The notes: a model not told the origin generated them from the sequence alone. 64,000 nucleotides of DNA from Thiorhodovibrio winogradskyi (GCF_036208045.1 NZ_CP121472.1:4847531-4911530); one strand, 5' to 3'; positions 18,950 through 28,808 are shown, counted from the first letter of the stretch. Program-made: numbers and translations.

Positions 18950-19395
18950 GGAATTGTGTCCTGATCCGCGATCATTTTCAGTGGTGTGATCAATGGCTGT
19001 ATCGGGCAGAAAACACCAGCCATGACTTCAAGCCTAGCAAACAGCGGCGGCATGGTTGGTAAAGAATCAGTCCGCGCGGGTCAGCGCCCCCTTGCCCGGC
19101 CAGCAACCAACCGCAAATGATTCAGCAATTCCAACTTTGGTCATCATGCGCTGGGTTTTTCGGCTGGCTATCGAGTACCAAGTCATAAAGCGGCTGGAAA
19201 CCGCTTCTACTTCACCAAGAGCACCAAATTTGGAATCGCTGCAAATGATCGCACGGCCTTGACCATACCACCCACGGGTTTTATAATTTCCGGTTTACCT
19301 TGGCTGCTTGCTGCCCGCGCGCGCCTGGCGTGTCGCCGTCCATGCAGCTTGCCCCAACCCCTTCCCAGTTCAGAGTTTCCCCGAGGTCAGCCGCC
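18950..19395. other. 446-bp gene-free region upstream of rpmB
   Basis: This separates the divergent chemoreceptor gene and rpmB. It contains a MITE-like palindromic element (19121-19243, listed separately). The remaining sequence should hold both promoters. I could not place -35/-10 boxes with confidence. Confidence 0.5.
19121..19243. repeat. MITE/REPIN-like element, copy 1
   Basis: The ends are inverted repeats: left TTCAGCAATTCCAACTTTGG (from 19121) and right, on the other strand, TGCAGCGATTCCAAATTTGG (from 19241), matching at 17 of these 20 positions. In the middle lies a palindrome, AAGCGG (19188) with CCGCTT (19201). A related arrangement occurs at 31825-31953. No protein is encoded. 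Confidence 0.55.
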
Positions 19396-19632
19396 ATGTC
19401 TCGAGTCTGTCAGGTCACCGGCAAACGCCCGCTGGCCGGTAATAATGTCTCCCACGCCCATAATAAAACCCGCCGCCGGTTCCTGCCGAACCTGCGCTAC
19501 CACAGATTCTGGATGGAGCCAGAGAAGCGCTGGGTGCGACTGCGTGTCAGCAGCAAGGGCATGCGCATTATCGACAAAAAGGGCATTGAGGTCGTGGTGG
19601 CCGAGTTACGTGCGCGCGGCGAGAAGATCTAG
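19396..19632 (+). CDS. rpmB: 50S ribosomal protein L28
   Basis: The 78-residue L28 starts [20 protein letters not shown], cut to [12 protein letters not shown], and continues [12 protein letters not shown], which is typical of the bacterial family. The start at 19396 is fixed by the family N-terminus and by GAGGT about 8 bases upstream. It is followed 146 bp later by rpmG, the conserved rpmB-rpmG pair of Gammaproteobacteria. Confidence 0.97.
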   Translation: MSRVCQVTGKRPLAGNNVSHAHNKTRRRFLPNLRYHRFWMEPEKRWVRLRVSSKGMRIIDKKGIEVVVAELRARGEKI

Positions 19633-19778
19633 CACCAAGACCATCGGTCAGTCATTTCCCTCGGAGTTGCCCAGGGGATTTGCCCGGGCCCTGCTCCAGC
19701 ACCACCACAAGAAATTCTTCGTCCGATCACCCACGCGATCAGTAGCCAGGGACAAAGATCCCCATCAGGAGAGACAGC

Positions 19779-19946
19779 ATGGCCAAAGCCGCTCGAGATA
19801 AAATCCGCCTCAATTCCAGCGCCGGCACCGGTCATTTTTACACGACCACCAAGAACAAGCGCAATCAGCCGGGCAAGATGGAGATGAAGAAATACGATCC
19901 CGTTGTACGCAAGCATGTGATGTACAAGGAAGGCAAGATCAAATAG
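19779..19946 (+). CDS. rpmG: 50S ribosomal protein L33
   Basis: This 55-residue protein starts [20 protein letters not shown] (key part [15 protein letters not shown]) and continues [20 protein letters not shown], ending KEGKIK. It is the cysteine-free form of L33, so it does not need zinc. AGGAGAG precedes the ATG at the right distance. It forms the usual ribosomal pair with rpmB upstream. Confidence 0.97.
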   Translation: MAKAARDKIRLNSSAGTGHFYTTTKNKRNQPGKMEMKKYDPVVRKHVMYKEGKIK

Positions 19947-20135
19947 GTTCAAGGTCACATAGGGCTGGACTCCAGTGCTCGGGATCTATCCCTCCTGGGC
20001 TCTATCCTCCCCGACCTGAATTACCCCGTCTGGATTCTCACATCTGGTTCACAGGTACTTAAATCCCCAAGGCCTTAATCCCGCCCCCGATCTGGCAGCA
20101 CTAGTGTTGGCAAACAATAAAGGCATCCTCGTGGA

Positions 20136-20990
20136 TCAGCCACGGCCGCCGCGACTCACCTTGAGCAGCAGGGCGTCGAGCGCCGAGGACGGTAACAGGC
20201 GCCGCAATCCACCGAGCAGATGGGTTGGCAAGGTGACCGCATAGCGGGCACTGGGTTTTGGGCTCTCGAGCGCCAGGATGAGTTTTTTCAAGACCGCCTC
20301 GGCCGGCAGGGTAAAAGGTTGCACCGCGCCTTCCTGTTCCAGGCGCTCGGCCATGCACCGGTAAGCGTCGGCATGAGGACTGCCAGCTGGGTCGACATAA
20401 CGCTGAAATGCCGCCCTGGCATTCTCCCGAAAGCGGCTCTCAATTGGGCCGGGCTCGATCAGAATCACCTGAATACCACTGCCGGTTAGCTCCAGGCGCA
20501 GGGTATCGGCCAGCCCCTCGAGCGCGAACTTGCTCGCCACGTAAGCACCACGATACGGCAGCGCCACCAGACCAAGGACCGAGCTGTTGTAAATAATGCG
20601 ACCCCTGCCCTGGGCGCGCATCACGGGGATCACCCGCCGGGTGAGATCATGCCAGCCAAAGAAGTTGGTCTCGAACTGGGCGCGCAGGGCCTCGGGTGTC
20701 AGATCCTCGACCGCGCCTGGCAGACCAAAGGCGCCGTTATTAAAGAGCGCATCCAGGCGTCCGTTGGTGACTTGCAGCGCCGCGTCAAGCCCACTGGCGA
20801 TGCTGTGCGCGTCCGCCAGATCGATGCGCACCGCTGACAATCCGGCCTGCTTGAGGACCGCGACATCTTCCGCCCGGCGGGCACTGGCAACCACCTGATA
20901 GCCGCGCTCGGCCAAGCCCAATGCGCAGACGCGCCCAATTCCGCTGGAACAGCCGGTGATGAGCACCCAGCCCGGTTTGATCTCCCCCAT
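20136..20990 (-). CDS. Short-chain dehydrogenase/reductase
   Basis: This 284-residue classical SDR has the cofactor motif TGCSSGIG (residues 12-19), NNG at 84-86, and the catalytic S136/S137, Y150 and K154 (YVASK). After the sheet comes PGPIESRF and a long C-terminal segment. The start at 20990 (MGEIKPGWVLITG) is preferred to an in-frame ATG 48 bases upstream because the NAD(P) fold should begin near the N-terminus. Substrate cannot be predicted; relatives act on retinol-, steroid- or fatty-type alcohols. No operon partner. Confidence 0.85.
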   Translation of the reverse strand: MGEIKPGWVLITGCSSGIGRVCALGLAERGYQVVASARRAEDVAVLKQAGLSAVRIDLADAHSIASGLDAALQVTNGRLDALFNNGAFGLPGAVEDLTPEALRAQFETNFFGWHDLTRRVIPVMRAQGRGRIIYNSSVLGLVALPYRGAYVASKFALEGLADTLRLELTGSGIQVILIEPGPIESRFRENARAAFQRYVDPAGSPHADAYRCMAERLEQEGAVQPFTLPAEAVLKKLILALESPKPSARYAVTLPTHLLGGLRRLLPSSALDALLLKVSRGGRG

Positions 20991-21185
20991 TTTCAATTTC
21001 CTCCCTTTCAATCTCATCTCCATGTCAATCTCATCCACTCAAGGTATCGCCTCGAAGAAAAAACGCGGGTTTGACAACACCCCCGCGGGTTTGGCTCACA
21101 AATCGCGCCAGATCCACTTGCGCTCGATGCCTAACAACCCCATATTGCGCGGGTTAAACTTTGCGTTAAACCGAGGATCCCGATC

Positions 21186-21551
21186 ATGCCCATTTACGAG
21201 TACCGTTGCGAAGCCTGCGGCCATGAGATGGACGCACTGCAAAAAATCAGTGACGCGCCTCTGACCGACTGCCCGGAATGCGGCGCGCCGGCGCTGAAAA
21301 AGAAGCTCTCCGCCGCTGCCTTTCGGCTGAAAGGCTCCGGCTGGTATGAAACGGATTTCAAAAAAGACGGCCGCAAGAATGTCGTGGATGCGGGCGATAA
21401 GACTGGCGACAAAGCCTCCCCCGGCGACAAATCCAAGGGCGATGGCAAGACGCCGGCGAAAACAGAGACCACCGCTGCAAAGCCAGCCGGAAAGGATGCG
21501 GGCAAAGCCTCTGCCACCGGCAGTCAGTCGGCCGTTAACAAGGCAGCCTGA
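21186..21551 (+). CDS. FmdB-family zinc-ribbon protein
   Basis: This 121-residue protein has a FmdB zinc ribbon at the N-terminus (MPIYEYRCEACG) with cysteines C8, C11, C29 and C32. A short GSGWYETDFK block follows, then a Lys/Ala/Thr-rich disordered tail of about 55 residues. The family is predicted to be regulatory; its target here is unknown. In Gammaproteobacteria such genes often lie near aspS, which is not the case here. Confidence 0.85.
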   Translation: MPIYEYRCEACGHEMDALQKISDAPLTDCPECGAPALKKKLSAAAFRLKGSGWYETDFKKDGRKNVVDAGDKTGDKASPGDKSKGDGKTPAKTETTAAKPAGKDAGKASATGSQSAVNKAA

Positions 21552-21559
21552 GACCCACG

Positions 21560-21581
21560 GCCGTCGCCTCAGCGCGACGGC
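21560..21581. terminator. Hairpin between convergent fmdB-like gene and ftsX
   Basis: The arms GCCGTCGC (21560-21567) and GCGACGGC (21574-21581) are perfect complements around a 6-base loop. The hairpin overlaps the ftsX stop and follows the fmdB-like stop by 8 bases. It could end transcription from both sides, but no T-run is present, so the call is tentative. Confidence 0.4.
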
Positions 21582-22543
21582 TGCATGGCGCCAAGATGGC
21601 GACCGACGGCAACCCAACTGCCGAGGATACCTAGCGCCGTCCCTCCGCCAATCAGCACCAGCGATGCCAGGGAGTCAAGCGCGCGCAACCGAAAGACACT
21701 CTGATAGCTTTCCGCCAGGCGATCCGCCGGAACCTGCATGGCCAGGACCATAAGCCATACCATGACCCAGGCAGCGAGACCGCTCAGGAGCCCATACCAG
21801 GCTCCGCTGTAAAGAAAAGGCCGACGAATGAAACCCGTGGTGGCCCCCACCAGGTGCATCACCTCGATTTCATCGCGGCGATTCTCGATTTCCAGTCGGA
21901 TGGTGTTGCCCACCACCAGTAGTACTCCGAGCGCCAGCGCCAGACTGAGCAGCCAGAGCGCGCGCTCAAGGAGTTCCACCAGTGCCTGCAGGCGGCGTGC
22001 CCACTCGGTATCGAGCCGAATGAAATCCACATCGTTGAGTTGCTCGAGCCCGGCAATCAGCTGCTCGAGCGGTTTTTTTCCGGTCAGCCGCGGCGCCGGA
22101 AAGACGGAAATCACCACCGGCAGGGGATTCTCGGTGAGCTGATCAAGCGCGACCCCCAGGCCGCTGTATTCGCGAAACTCGGCCAGCCCCTGCTCTCGTG
22201 TAATGACCGCGGCTCGCACGATATCGCTGCGCGCCTGCCATTGCAGGGCAAGGGAGCGGGCCGCCGCTTCATCGACGCCAGGCTCGAGGAAGACAGAAAT
22301 GGCCGCCGAGCTATCCCAGTAGCCGCCAAGCACCTTGAGGTTTCCTGTCAGCACGTAAAGCGAGGCTGGTAACATCAGGGCCACCGCCATGGCGGCGACC
22401 GTCATGGCGGTCGCGAAAGGCGCGACGACCAGCTGCCCCAAGGTCGCCAGCGCACTTTCACGATGATGCGTGAGCCAGGCCTCGAAGCGGGCGGAGAACG
22501 GACGCTGCTGACGTCGCGATGAGTGTTTCATCGGATTCACCAA
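21569..22543 (-). CDS. ftsX: Cell division permease FtsX
   Basis: This 324-residue FtsX has a cytoplasmic N-terminus, a first membrane helix (VAAMAVALMLPASLYVL), a periplasmic domain (SAAISVFLEPG to LDTEWARRLQ), then three membrane helices ending near the C-terminus. With FtsE it forms an ABC-type complex that controls septal peptidoglycan hydrolases through EnvC. The start overlaps the ftsE 3' end by 7 bp, as in the usual ftsY-ftsE-ftsX operon. Confidence 0.95.
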   Translation of the reverse strand: MVNPMKHSSRRQQRPFSARFEAWLTHHRESALATLGQLVVAPFATAMTVAAMAVALMLPASLYVLTGNLKVLGGYWDSSAAISVFLEPGVDEAAARSLALQWQARSDIVRAAVITREQGLAEFREYSGLGVALDQLTENPLPVVISVFPAPRLTGKKPLEQLIAGLEQLNDVDFIRLDTEWARRLQALVELLERALWLLSLALALGVLLVVGNTIRLEIENRRDEIEVMHLVGATTGFIRRPFLYSGAWYGLLSGLAAWVMVWLMVLAMQVPADRLAESYQSVFRLRALDSLASLVLIGGGTALGILGSWVAVGRHLGAMQPSR

Positions 22544-23205
22544 CCGCCACTGTCCGCGTCCAGCCGCCCCTCATGCAGACGGATGATGCGGTGCCGCATG
22601 AAACTGACAATATCGATGTTGTGGGTGGCGATCAGCAGGGTGACACCAACATCGTGAAAGCGCTCGAACAGACCAAAGATCTCGCGCGACAGGTCCGGAT
22701 CCAGGTTACCCGTGGGCTCGTCTGCCAGAATCACTGGTGGGCGCGCCACCACGGCGCGGGCAATTCCAACGCGCTGCTGTTCGCCACTGGAGAGGGTAAT
22801 GGGCAGTACGCGCTCAAAGCGCAATAGGCCAACCTGATCGAGCGCCGCGCGTACCCGCCTGCCGATTTCCTTGCGCGTCATGCCGGAGACGATCAACGGC
22901 AGGGCGACATTGTCGAAGACTGTGCGGTTTGACAGCAGCCGATGATCCTGAAAAATCATGCCGATCTGGCGGCGGTAATAGGGCAGTTTGCGCGCCGGCA
23001 ATTCACCGATATTCATACGATTGACCAGAATCCGGCCGCGGCTCGGGCGCTCCATCAGGCCGATCAGCCGCAGCAGGGTACTCTTGCCGGCGCCAGAGTG
23101 GCCGGTGAGAAACGCCATCTCGCCACTGGCCATTTCAAAGCTCAGATCCTTGAGCGCATCGCCGCGTTCCGGGAACCTCTTCCACACACGCTCAAAGCGA
23201 ATCAT
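22537..23205 (-). CDS. ftsE: Cell division ATP-binding protein FtsE
   Basis: This 222-residue ABC ATPase has the Walker [10 protein letters not shown] (35-43), Q-loop QDHRLL, a signature written LSSGEQQ where most FtsE have LSGGEQQ, Walker [14 protein letters not shown] and the switch His in IATHN. It pairs with FtsX at the divisome. It lies about 50 bp downstream of ftsY and overlaps ftsX. The serine in the signature is a mild variation that keeps the second Gly. Confidence 0.95.
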   Translation of the reverse strand: MIRFERVWKRFPERGDALKDLSFEMASGEMAFLTGHSGAGKSTLLRLIGLMERPSRGRILVNRMNIGELPARKLPYYRRQIGMIFQDHRLLSNRTVFDNVALPLIVSGMTRKEIGRRVRAALDQVGLLRFERVLPITLSSGEQQRVGIARAVVARPPVILADEPTGNLDPDLSREIFGLFERFHDVGVTLLIATHNIDIVSFMRHRIIRLHEGRLDADSGGW

Positions 23206-23256
23206 GGCGGCTTACTCCCGAACGCCAGGCGCCACGCACATGGTAAGGAGTGCGCA

Positions 23257-24843
23257 CTAAGGCGATAGCAAGGCATTGAGAAATTCATCCGGCTCAAAAT
23301 AGCGCAGGTCATCGATCTGTTCACCCATCCCGATAAAGCGGATGGGAATGCGCATCTGATCGGCAAGCGCGAACAGGATACCGCCCTTGGCGGTGCCATC
23401 GAGCTTGGTCAGGGCGATGCCGGTCAGCGGGATGGCACGGTGGAATTCTTGCGCCTGATGCAGGGCGTTCTGGCCAGTGGTGGCGTCCACCACCAACATC
23501 ACCTCGTGTGGCGCCTCGGGATCGATCTTTTGCATCACCCGGGCGATTTTCTTCAGCTCCTCCATCAGATTACTTTTGGTGTGCAGTCGCCCGGCGGTAT
23601 CGGCAATCAGCACATCAATGCCGCGCGCGGTCGCGGCCTGCAGGGCATCGTAGATAACCGAGGCCGAATCCGCGCCCTTGCCCTGGCTGATCACCGGCAC
23701 CTGGTTGCGCTCACCCCAGGTCTGGAGTTGTTCGACCGCCGCGGCGCGAAAGGTGTCGCCAGCGGCCAGCATGATGGAATTTCCCTCGGCCTGGAGCGTC
23801 TTGGCAAGCTTGCCGATGGTGGTGGTTTTGCCCACTCCATTCACACCAACCATGAGGATGACCTGCGGCCGCCCAGGCGCGGGCTGGCGCACCGGCGCGG
23901 CACTCGCGCCGAGAATGGCGTGCAACTCGGCGCGCAGGGCGGCGACCAGGGCCGAGGGTTTGGACAACTCGTGCCGGCGCACCCGGCCCGATAGATCCTC
24001 AATGATGCGGGTGGTGGCAGCTATGCCGACATCGGCCGTCAGCAGCAGGTTTTCGAGCTCCTCGAGCAGGTCCTCGTCGATTTCCTTGCGGCCACTCACC
24101 AGATCACCAATATCCGCGTTAAGAATGGCGCGGGTACGACTGAGCCCGGTTTTGAGACGCGCGAGCATGCCGCGACGCTGCTCGGCGGCGGCTGCTTCCG
24201 CCTCGGCCGCGGCGGCCGCAAGCAGGCTGGCGCGGGCGGCTTCAGCTTTGGCCTCGGCTTCCGATTCGGTTTCGGTTTCGGTTTCAGTTCCAGATCCGAT
24301 CTGAGTTGCGGACTTGGCATTAGGCGCCGGCGTGGGCTTGGGCGCCGATACAACCGACCTGCTTTGTTCTGCTGTTGCTGGTGCCTTTACTGGTGCTTTT
24401 GCCGCCGCCGGCGGGCGGGCTTGCGCCGCTGTCTTGCGCTCGGTCTTGCGCTCGGATGTGCCACTAACGTCCTCATCCGGCGTTCCCTCGGCCGGCTGAT
24501 CGCGGCCGCGCAGGCGTGCAAAAAAACCGCCCTTCTTGCCGCCCTTGGTTTCCGGCTTGCCTTTCTCGTCATCCTGCTCGGTCGCGGAGCGAACAGGCGC
24601 CTGTGTTGGTGGCCTGGAATCCTTGGCCGCGACTGGCGGACTGGCGGTTTGGGTGGCCGCCAGGGCGGGCGGCTGGGCAACATTCACAACAAGTTTGGAC
24701 GCATCGCTGGCGCGCCCCCCATCGGGCCCGAATATCTCGCCAGGATCGGCGGCGGCCTTGGCCCTGGCCTCGGCGGCGGCTTGCAGCGCCGCTTCATGCG
24801 CGGCTTGATCCAGCTTGTGTTTCTTTTTCCCAAATCCAAACAT
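23257..24843 (-). CDS. ftsY: Signal recognition particle receptor FtsY
   Basis: This 528-residue protein has a long variable acidic/Ala-rich A domain (about 1-225, with a repeated Thr-Glu run TETETESEAEAKAEA), then the NG GTPase: N-domain LKTGLSRTRAIL, G1 GVNGVGKTTTIGKLA, DTAGRLHTKSNLM, ALTKLDGTAKGG and the C-terminal GEQIDDLRYFEPDEF. It docks SRP-ribosome complexes at the membrane. It is first in the ftsY-ftsE-ftsX operon. Confidence 0.95.
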   Translation of the reverse strand: MFGFGKKKHKLDQAAHEAALQAAAEARAKAAADPGEIFGPDGGRASDASKLVVNVAQPPALAATQTASPPVAAKDSRPPTQAPVRSATEQDDEKGKPETKGGKKGGFFARLRGRDQPAEGTPDEDVSGTSERKTERKTAAQARPPAAAKAPVKAPATAEQSRSVVSAPKPTPAPNAKSATQIGSGTETETETESEAEAKAEAARASLLAAAAAEAEAAAAEQRRGMLARLKTGLSRTRAILNADIGDLVSGRKEIDEDLLEELENLLLTADVGIAATTRIIEDLSGRVRRHELSKPSALVAALRAELHAILGASAAPVRQPAPGRPQVILMVGVNGVGKTTTIGKLAKTLQAEGNSIMLAAGDTFRAAAVEQLQTWGERNQVPVISQGKGADSASVIYDALQAATARGIDVLIADTAGRLHTKSNLMEELKKIARVMQKIDPEAPHEVMLVVDATTGQNALHQAQEFHRAIPLTGIALTKLDGTAKGGILFALADQMRIPIRFIGMGEQIDDLRYFEPDEFLNALLSP

Positions 24844-25173
24844 GGCCTGTTTCCGGCAAGGTGGGATCAGCCCGGGAGGGTGGTTCGTGCGCCTTGGCTC
24901 GCACCCTGATACCAGACACTATCGTTATGCCCGTTATGCTAGCAGAAGGCGCCGGGCGAGTCCGACCAGATGCCAGCACCGGCGCCATATCGGGCCTCGG
25001 CGGCAGTCCGGACCTTGGCTGATTGGTTCCTTATGGCAAAGCCACGTTCTGCCTCACCGGCCGCGGCGATCCGAGATACCTGGAGTTTCCCCGATCTCGG
25101 CCCCATAATGACGCAATATTGAAGCATCGCCTGCTTCACCCTAATGACCTCCAAGGATCTTTGCCAGAATGCC
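24844..25173. other. Divergent promoter region between ftsY and the M16 peptidase genes
   Basis: These 330 bases separate two divergent operons and should contain both promoters. No convincing ORF, operator or repeat was seen. The only assigned signals are the neighbouring start codons. Confidence 0.5.
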
Positions 25174-26655
25174 ATGAGGATTCCAATGTTTTACCCCAAG
25201 CATCTTTTGCCCGGGTTGCTCGCCGGCTCTCTGTCGCTGGTCGCGGCTGCAAGCCTGGCGACAATGGACAAGGCCGACGTTCTTGAGCCTCCGCCCGCCT
25301 CGGCTGAGTCGGCCTTAAGTTCCGAGCAAGTGTTCGAAAAGCGTCTTGAGAACGGTTTAAAGATCTTGGTCAAGCCGGACCGACGCGCACCTATTGTCAC
25401 CTCCCAGGTCTGGTACAAGGTCGGCTCCAGCTATGAGCACGGCGGCATTACTGGCATCTCTCACCTGCTTGAGCACATGATGTTCAAGGGCACGGAAAAT
25501 CTGGCACCGGGTGAATTTTCCCGCATCATCGCGGCCAATGGTGGCGATGAGAATGCCTTCACCGGGCGCGACTACACGGCCTATTTCCAGACCCTGGCCG
25601 CCGACCGACTGGAAATTTCCTTCGAACTCGAGGCCGAGCGCATGCGCCGCCTGGCGCTGCCAGAGGAGGAGTTTCTTAAAGAGCTGGAGGTGGTCAAGGA
25701 AGAACGCCGCCTACGCACCGACGATGATCCCGAGTCCCTGACCTTCGAGCGCTTTAATGCCACCGCCTATGAGGCCTCGCCCTATCGCATCCCGGTGATC
25801 GGCTGGGCCAGCGATCTCGAGTCGGTTCAGGTCGAGGATGTGCGCGCCTGGTATCGGCGCTGGTACGCGCCCAATAATGCCACCCTGGTGGTGGTGGGCG
25901 ACGTCGAGCCCGAGGCGGTCCTTGCCCTGGCCGAGAAGCACTTCGGCCCACTGCGGCCGGAGTCCATCGCCGCGCCTAAGCCGCGCACCGAGCCAGAACA
26001 ACTTGGCGCCAAGAGCCTAACCGTGGCGGCGCCAGCCAAGGAACCCTATCTGTTGTTTGGCTACAAGACCCCGGCACTGCGTGATCTTGACCCGAACAGC
26101 GAGCGCGCCTGGGAGGCTTATGCCCTGGAAATGCTGGCCGCCGTGCTCGACGATGGCGCCAGTTCGCGCTTCAGTCGCAACCTGGTGCGCGGCCAGCAGG
26201 TCGCTGCCTCGGTGGATGCCAGCTACAGCGCCTTCGGGCGTCTGTCCGCCATGCTGTTGTTCGACGGCACCCCGGCCAAGGACAAAAGCATCGCCGAGTT
26301 GGAGCAGGCCATGCTGGCGGAGATCGGGCGTCTGCGCGAGGAGCCGGTCAGCACCGAGGAACTCGAGCGCATTCGCAACGGACTCATCGCCGGCAAGATC
26401 TATGAGCAGGACTCGGTTTTCTACCAGGCCATGCTGCTCGGTCAACTCGAGACCGTTGGCCTCGGCTGGGAACTGGCCGATGACTATGTCAAGCATCTCG
26501 CCGCCGTGACCCCGGAGCAAATCCAGGCAGTCGCGAACAAGTACATTCGCCCAGAGAATCGCACCCGCGCCGAGCTTAAGCCGTTACCACTCGACGAGGT
26601 CGAGCAACAGACCGCCGCCGCGCCCCTCAATGGAGGTCAGCGTCATGTTCGCTAG
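25174..26655 (+). CDS. M16 zinc peptidase, catalytic subunit
   Basis: The protein is about 493 residues, with a signal peptide (LLPGLLAGSLSLVAAASLA). The inverted zinc motif H97-L-L-E100-H101 lies in SHLLEHMMFKGT, and the third ligand is a Glu in the FLKELEVVKEERR helix. This is the processing-peptidase-like (pitrilysin family M16) active half, probably periplasmic. The start at 25174 is a choice; ATG 25144 and ATG 25189 are also in frame. It overlaps the second M16 gene by 11 bp, so the two are translationally coupled and likely form a heterodimer. Confidence 0.88.
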   Translation: MRIPMFYPKHLLPGLLAGSLSLVAAASLATMDKADVLEPPPASAESALSSEQVFEKRLENGLKILVKPDRRAPIVTSQVWYKVGSSYEHGGITGISHLLEHMMFKGTENLAPGEFSRIIAANGGDENAFTGRDYTAYFQTLAADRLEISFELEAERMRRLALPEEEFLKELEVVKEERRLRTDDDPESLTFERFNATAYEASPYRIPVIGWASDLESVQVEDVRAWYRRWYAPNNATLVVVGDVEPEAVLALAEKHFGPLRPESIAAPKPRTEPEQLGAKSLTVAAPAKEPYLLFGYKTPALRDLDPNSERAWEAYALEMLAAVLDDGASSRFSRNLVRGQQVAASVDASYSAFGRLSAMLLFDGTPAKDKSIAELEQAMLAEIGRLREEPVSTEELERIRNGLIAGKIYEQDSVFYQAMLLGQLETVGLGWELADDYVKHLAAVTPEQIQAVANKYIRPENRTRAELKPLPLDEVEQQTAAAPLNGGQRHVR

Positions 26656-28039
26656 GATGATTCACAGGCTGCCCGCCGCCGGCGCCCTGTTTGCGCTACT
26701 GTGCCTGGCCCAGACGGCGCTGGCCACACCCGAGATCCAGACCTGGAGGACCGAGGCGGGCGCCAAGGTGCTCTTCGTCGCCGCCCCCGATCTGCCCATG
26801 CTCGACATCCGCGTGGCGCTGGATGCCGGCAGCGGACGCGATGGCGAGCGCCCCGGCATCGCCTCCCTGACCGCCGGCCTGCTGACGCAGGGCGCCGGTG
26901 ATTGGGATGCCGACACCATCGCCGAACGGGTCGAGTCCATCGGCGCCCAGATCAGCACCAGCACGGATCGCGACATGACCAGCGCCAGCCTGCGCGGCCT
27001 GACCGACCCGGCGGCGCTCGAAACGGCGGTCGCGACCCTGACACAGGTGCTGAGCAACCCAAGCTTCAATCCCAAGGATGTCGAGCGTCTCAAGCGCAAC
27101 CGCCTGACCGCCCTGCGCCAAGCCGAGCAGGATCCGGGCACTGTTGGCAGCAAGGCGCTCTATCGCGCGGTCTTCGGTGATCACCCCTACGCCAGCGATC
27201 CATCCGGCACGGCGGAGAGCGTCGAGCAGCTCGGGCCAGAGGACTTCAAGCAGTTCCACCGGAATTACTATCGCGCGAGTGGTGCCACCATCGCCCTGGT
27301 GGGTGCGATTGATCGCGCCCAGGCCGAAGCCATTGCCGAGTCCATCAGCGCCGGCCTGCCACAAGGCCAGGCACCACCCCCTCTGCCGCCGGTGACGGCT
27401 CTCGATGCTGGAGAGTCCCGGATCATCCACTTTCCCTCCAGCCAGACGCATCTTTACGCCGGCGCACCCGGCATGCAGCGCGGCGATCCGGATTATTTCC
27501 CGCTCTATGTTGGCAATCACATCCTCGGCGGCAGCGGGCTGGTCTCGCTGCTGATGGAGGAGGTCCGCGAGAAGCGCGGTCTGTCCTACAGTGTTTACAG
27601 TTACTTTCTGCCATTGGCCCAGCCCGGGCCATTCGTGCTCGGGCTGCAAACCAAGAACGCACAGGCCGAGCAGGCGCGCGAGGTGCTGCTCGGCACCCTA
27701 AAGCAGTTCGTCAGCGATGGCCCAAGCGAGGAGCAACTCGCCGATGCGGTCAAGAACATTACCGGTGGCTTCCCGCTGCGCATCGCGAGCAACGCCAAGA
27801 TTGTCTCCTATCTGGCGGTGATTGGCTTCTATGACCTGCCGCTGGATCATCTGGAGCGCTTCAACGAGCGCGTTCGCGCGGTCACCCGCGAGCAAATTCG
27901 TGATGCCTTTCAGCGTCGGGTGCAGCCCGAGAACTTGCGGATTGTCATGGTGGGTCAGCCCGAGAAGGGCGAAACCGATGCCTCCGCCGGGCAGACGACA
28001 GCGCCCGAGAAGGCGGGAAGCGACGCTGGCACCCTCTAG
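26645..28039 (+). CDS. M16 peptidase-like, non-catalytic subunit
   Basis: The 464-residue protein has a signal peptide (LPAAGALFALLCLAQTALA). It follows the M16 fold (LDIRVALDAGSGRDGERPG, cut to VALDAGSGRDGE; later EEVREKRGLSYSVYSYF), but the zinc motif is lost: the position of HxxEH reads LTAGLLTQG. The Arg/Tyr substrate-binding block is kept. This is the usual partner of an active M16 protein. GGAGG lies 8 bases before the ATG at 26645. Confidence 0.88.
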   Translation: MFARMIHRLPAAGALFALLCLAQTALATPEIQTWRTEAGAKVLFVAAPDLPMLDIRVALDAGSGRDGERPGIASLTAGLLTQGAGDWDADTIAERVESIGAQISTSTDRDMTSASLRGLTDPAALETAVATLTQVLSNPSFNPKDVERLKRNRLTALRQAEQDPGTVGSKALYRAVFGDHPYASDPSGTAESVEQLGPEDFKQFHRNYYRASGATIALVGAIDRAQAEAIAESISAGLPQGQAPPPLPPVTALDAGESRIIHFPSSQTHLYAGAPGMQRGDPDYFPLYVGNHILGGSGLVSLLMEEVREKRGLSYSVYSYFLPLAQPGPFVLGLQTKNAQAEQAREVLLGTLKQFVSDGPSEEQLADAVKNITGGFPLRIASNAKIVSYLAVIGFYDLPLDHLERFNERVRAVTREQIRDAFQRRVQPENLRIVMVGQPEKGETDASAGQTTAPEKAGSDAGTL

Positions 28040-28664
28040 ACAGACAACCGGGCGGAAAACAGGCCGGACAGCGGGGCGGACAACCGGCCACAAGCCACCG
28101 CCGGGCCAAGTACGCCTGATTGGCGGTCGCTTCGGCGGCCGCCGCCTGCCGATATTGGATCAACCCGGCCTGCGTCCCACCGCTGATCGCACGCGCGAGA
28201 CCCTTTTCAACTGGCTGCAACCCGTGATCCCTGGCAGCCGCTGCCTGGACGCCTTCGCCGGCAGTGGCGCCCTGGGCTTCGAGGCCCTGTCACGCGGCGC
28301 TGCCTGGGTGGTGATGCTGGAGTGCAATGCCAGGGTGGCACGGCAACTGCGCGCCAATGCCACAGCGCTGGCGGCCGAGAACCTGGTGATTGACGAAAGC
28401 AACTGCCTGCATTGGCTGGCGACCACCCAGCCGACACCCTTCGACATTGCTTTTCTCGACCCGCCGTTCGCCGACCAGTTGCTACCCGCCTGCCTGGAGG
28501 CGCTCGGCACCCGCCCCTGGCTGGCTCCAGCCGCGCGCGTCTATCTGGAAACCGACGCCCGCGAGCCCTTCCCTGATCTGCCTTGCGGATGGACCTGGCT
28601 GCGCGAGAAAACCGCCGGGCAAGTGCGCTTCGGGCTGGCGCTGGCGGGCACTGCGGGGCCTTGA
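27978..28664 (+). CDS. rsmD: 16S rRNA (guanine966-N2)-methyltransferase RsmD
   Basis: The product is about 228 residues and methylates G966 of 16S rRNA. Motifs are VRLIGGRFGGRRLP, RPTADRTRETLFNWL, the SAM site LDAFAGSGALGFEALSRGA (core DAFAGSGALGFE) and the catalytic DPPF in IAFLDPPFADQL. The start is unsure: ATG 27978 overlaps the upstream M16 gene by 62 bp and gives an Arg-rich N-terminal extension of about 40 residues, longer than usual. The rsmD-M16 neighbourhood is common in Gammaproteobacteria. Confidence 0.88.
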   Translation: MPPPGRRQRPRRREATLAPSRQTTGRKTGRTAGRTTGHKPPPGQVRLIGGRFGGRRLPILDQPGLRPTADRTRETLFNWLQPVIPGSRCLDAFAGSGALGFEALSRGAAWVVMLECNARVARQLRANATALAAENLVIDESNCLHWLATTQPTPFDIAFLDPPFADQLLPACLEALGTRPWLAPAARVYLETDAREPFPDLPCGWTWLREKTAGQVRFGLALAGTAGP

Positions 28665-28699
28665 TCATAACCCGGGCCTCTTGCCCGTTGAGCCAGGGT

Positions 28700-28727
28700 T
28701 TGTGGGAGCGGCTTTAGCCGCGATCAT
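28700..28727. repeat. REP-like palindrome
   Basis: The sequence GTGGGAGCGGCTTTAGCCGC contains the perfect stem GCGGCT/AGCCGC. It is close to the repetitive extragenic palindromes of Gammaproteobacteria. It lies between the convergent ends of rsmD and the EAL gene. A related sequence is at 44840-44858. Confidence 0.6.
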
Positions 28728-28808
28728 GTTCAATGTCTCCAGTTGTTCGACTCATTACCCGGCTTGTTCCGGCCTTTTGCCCATCCCCGTCCATCGCGGA
28801 TGGGCGCT

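Noticed and set aside
26696-27649. 317-codon frame antisense to the second M16 gene
   Set aside because: No motif is found and the sense strand encodes a clear M16 protein with a signal peptide.
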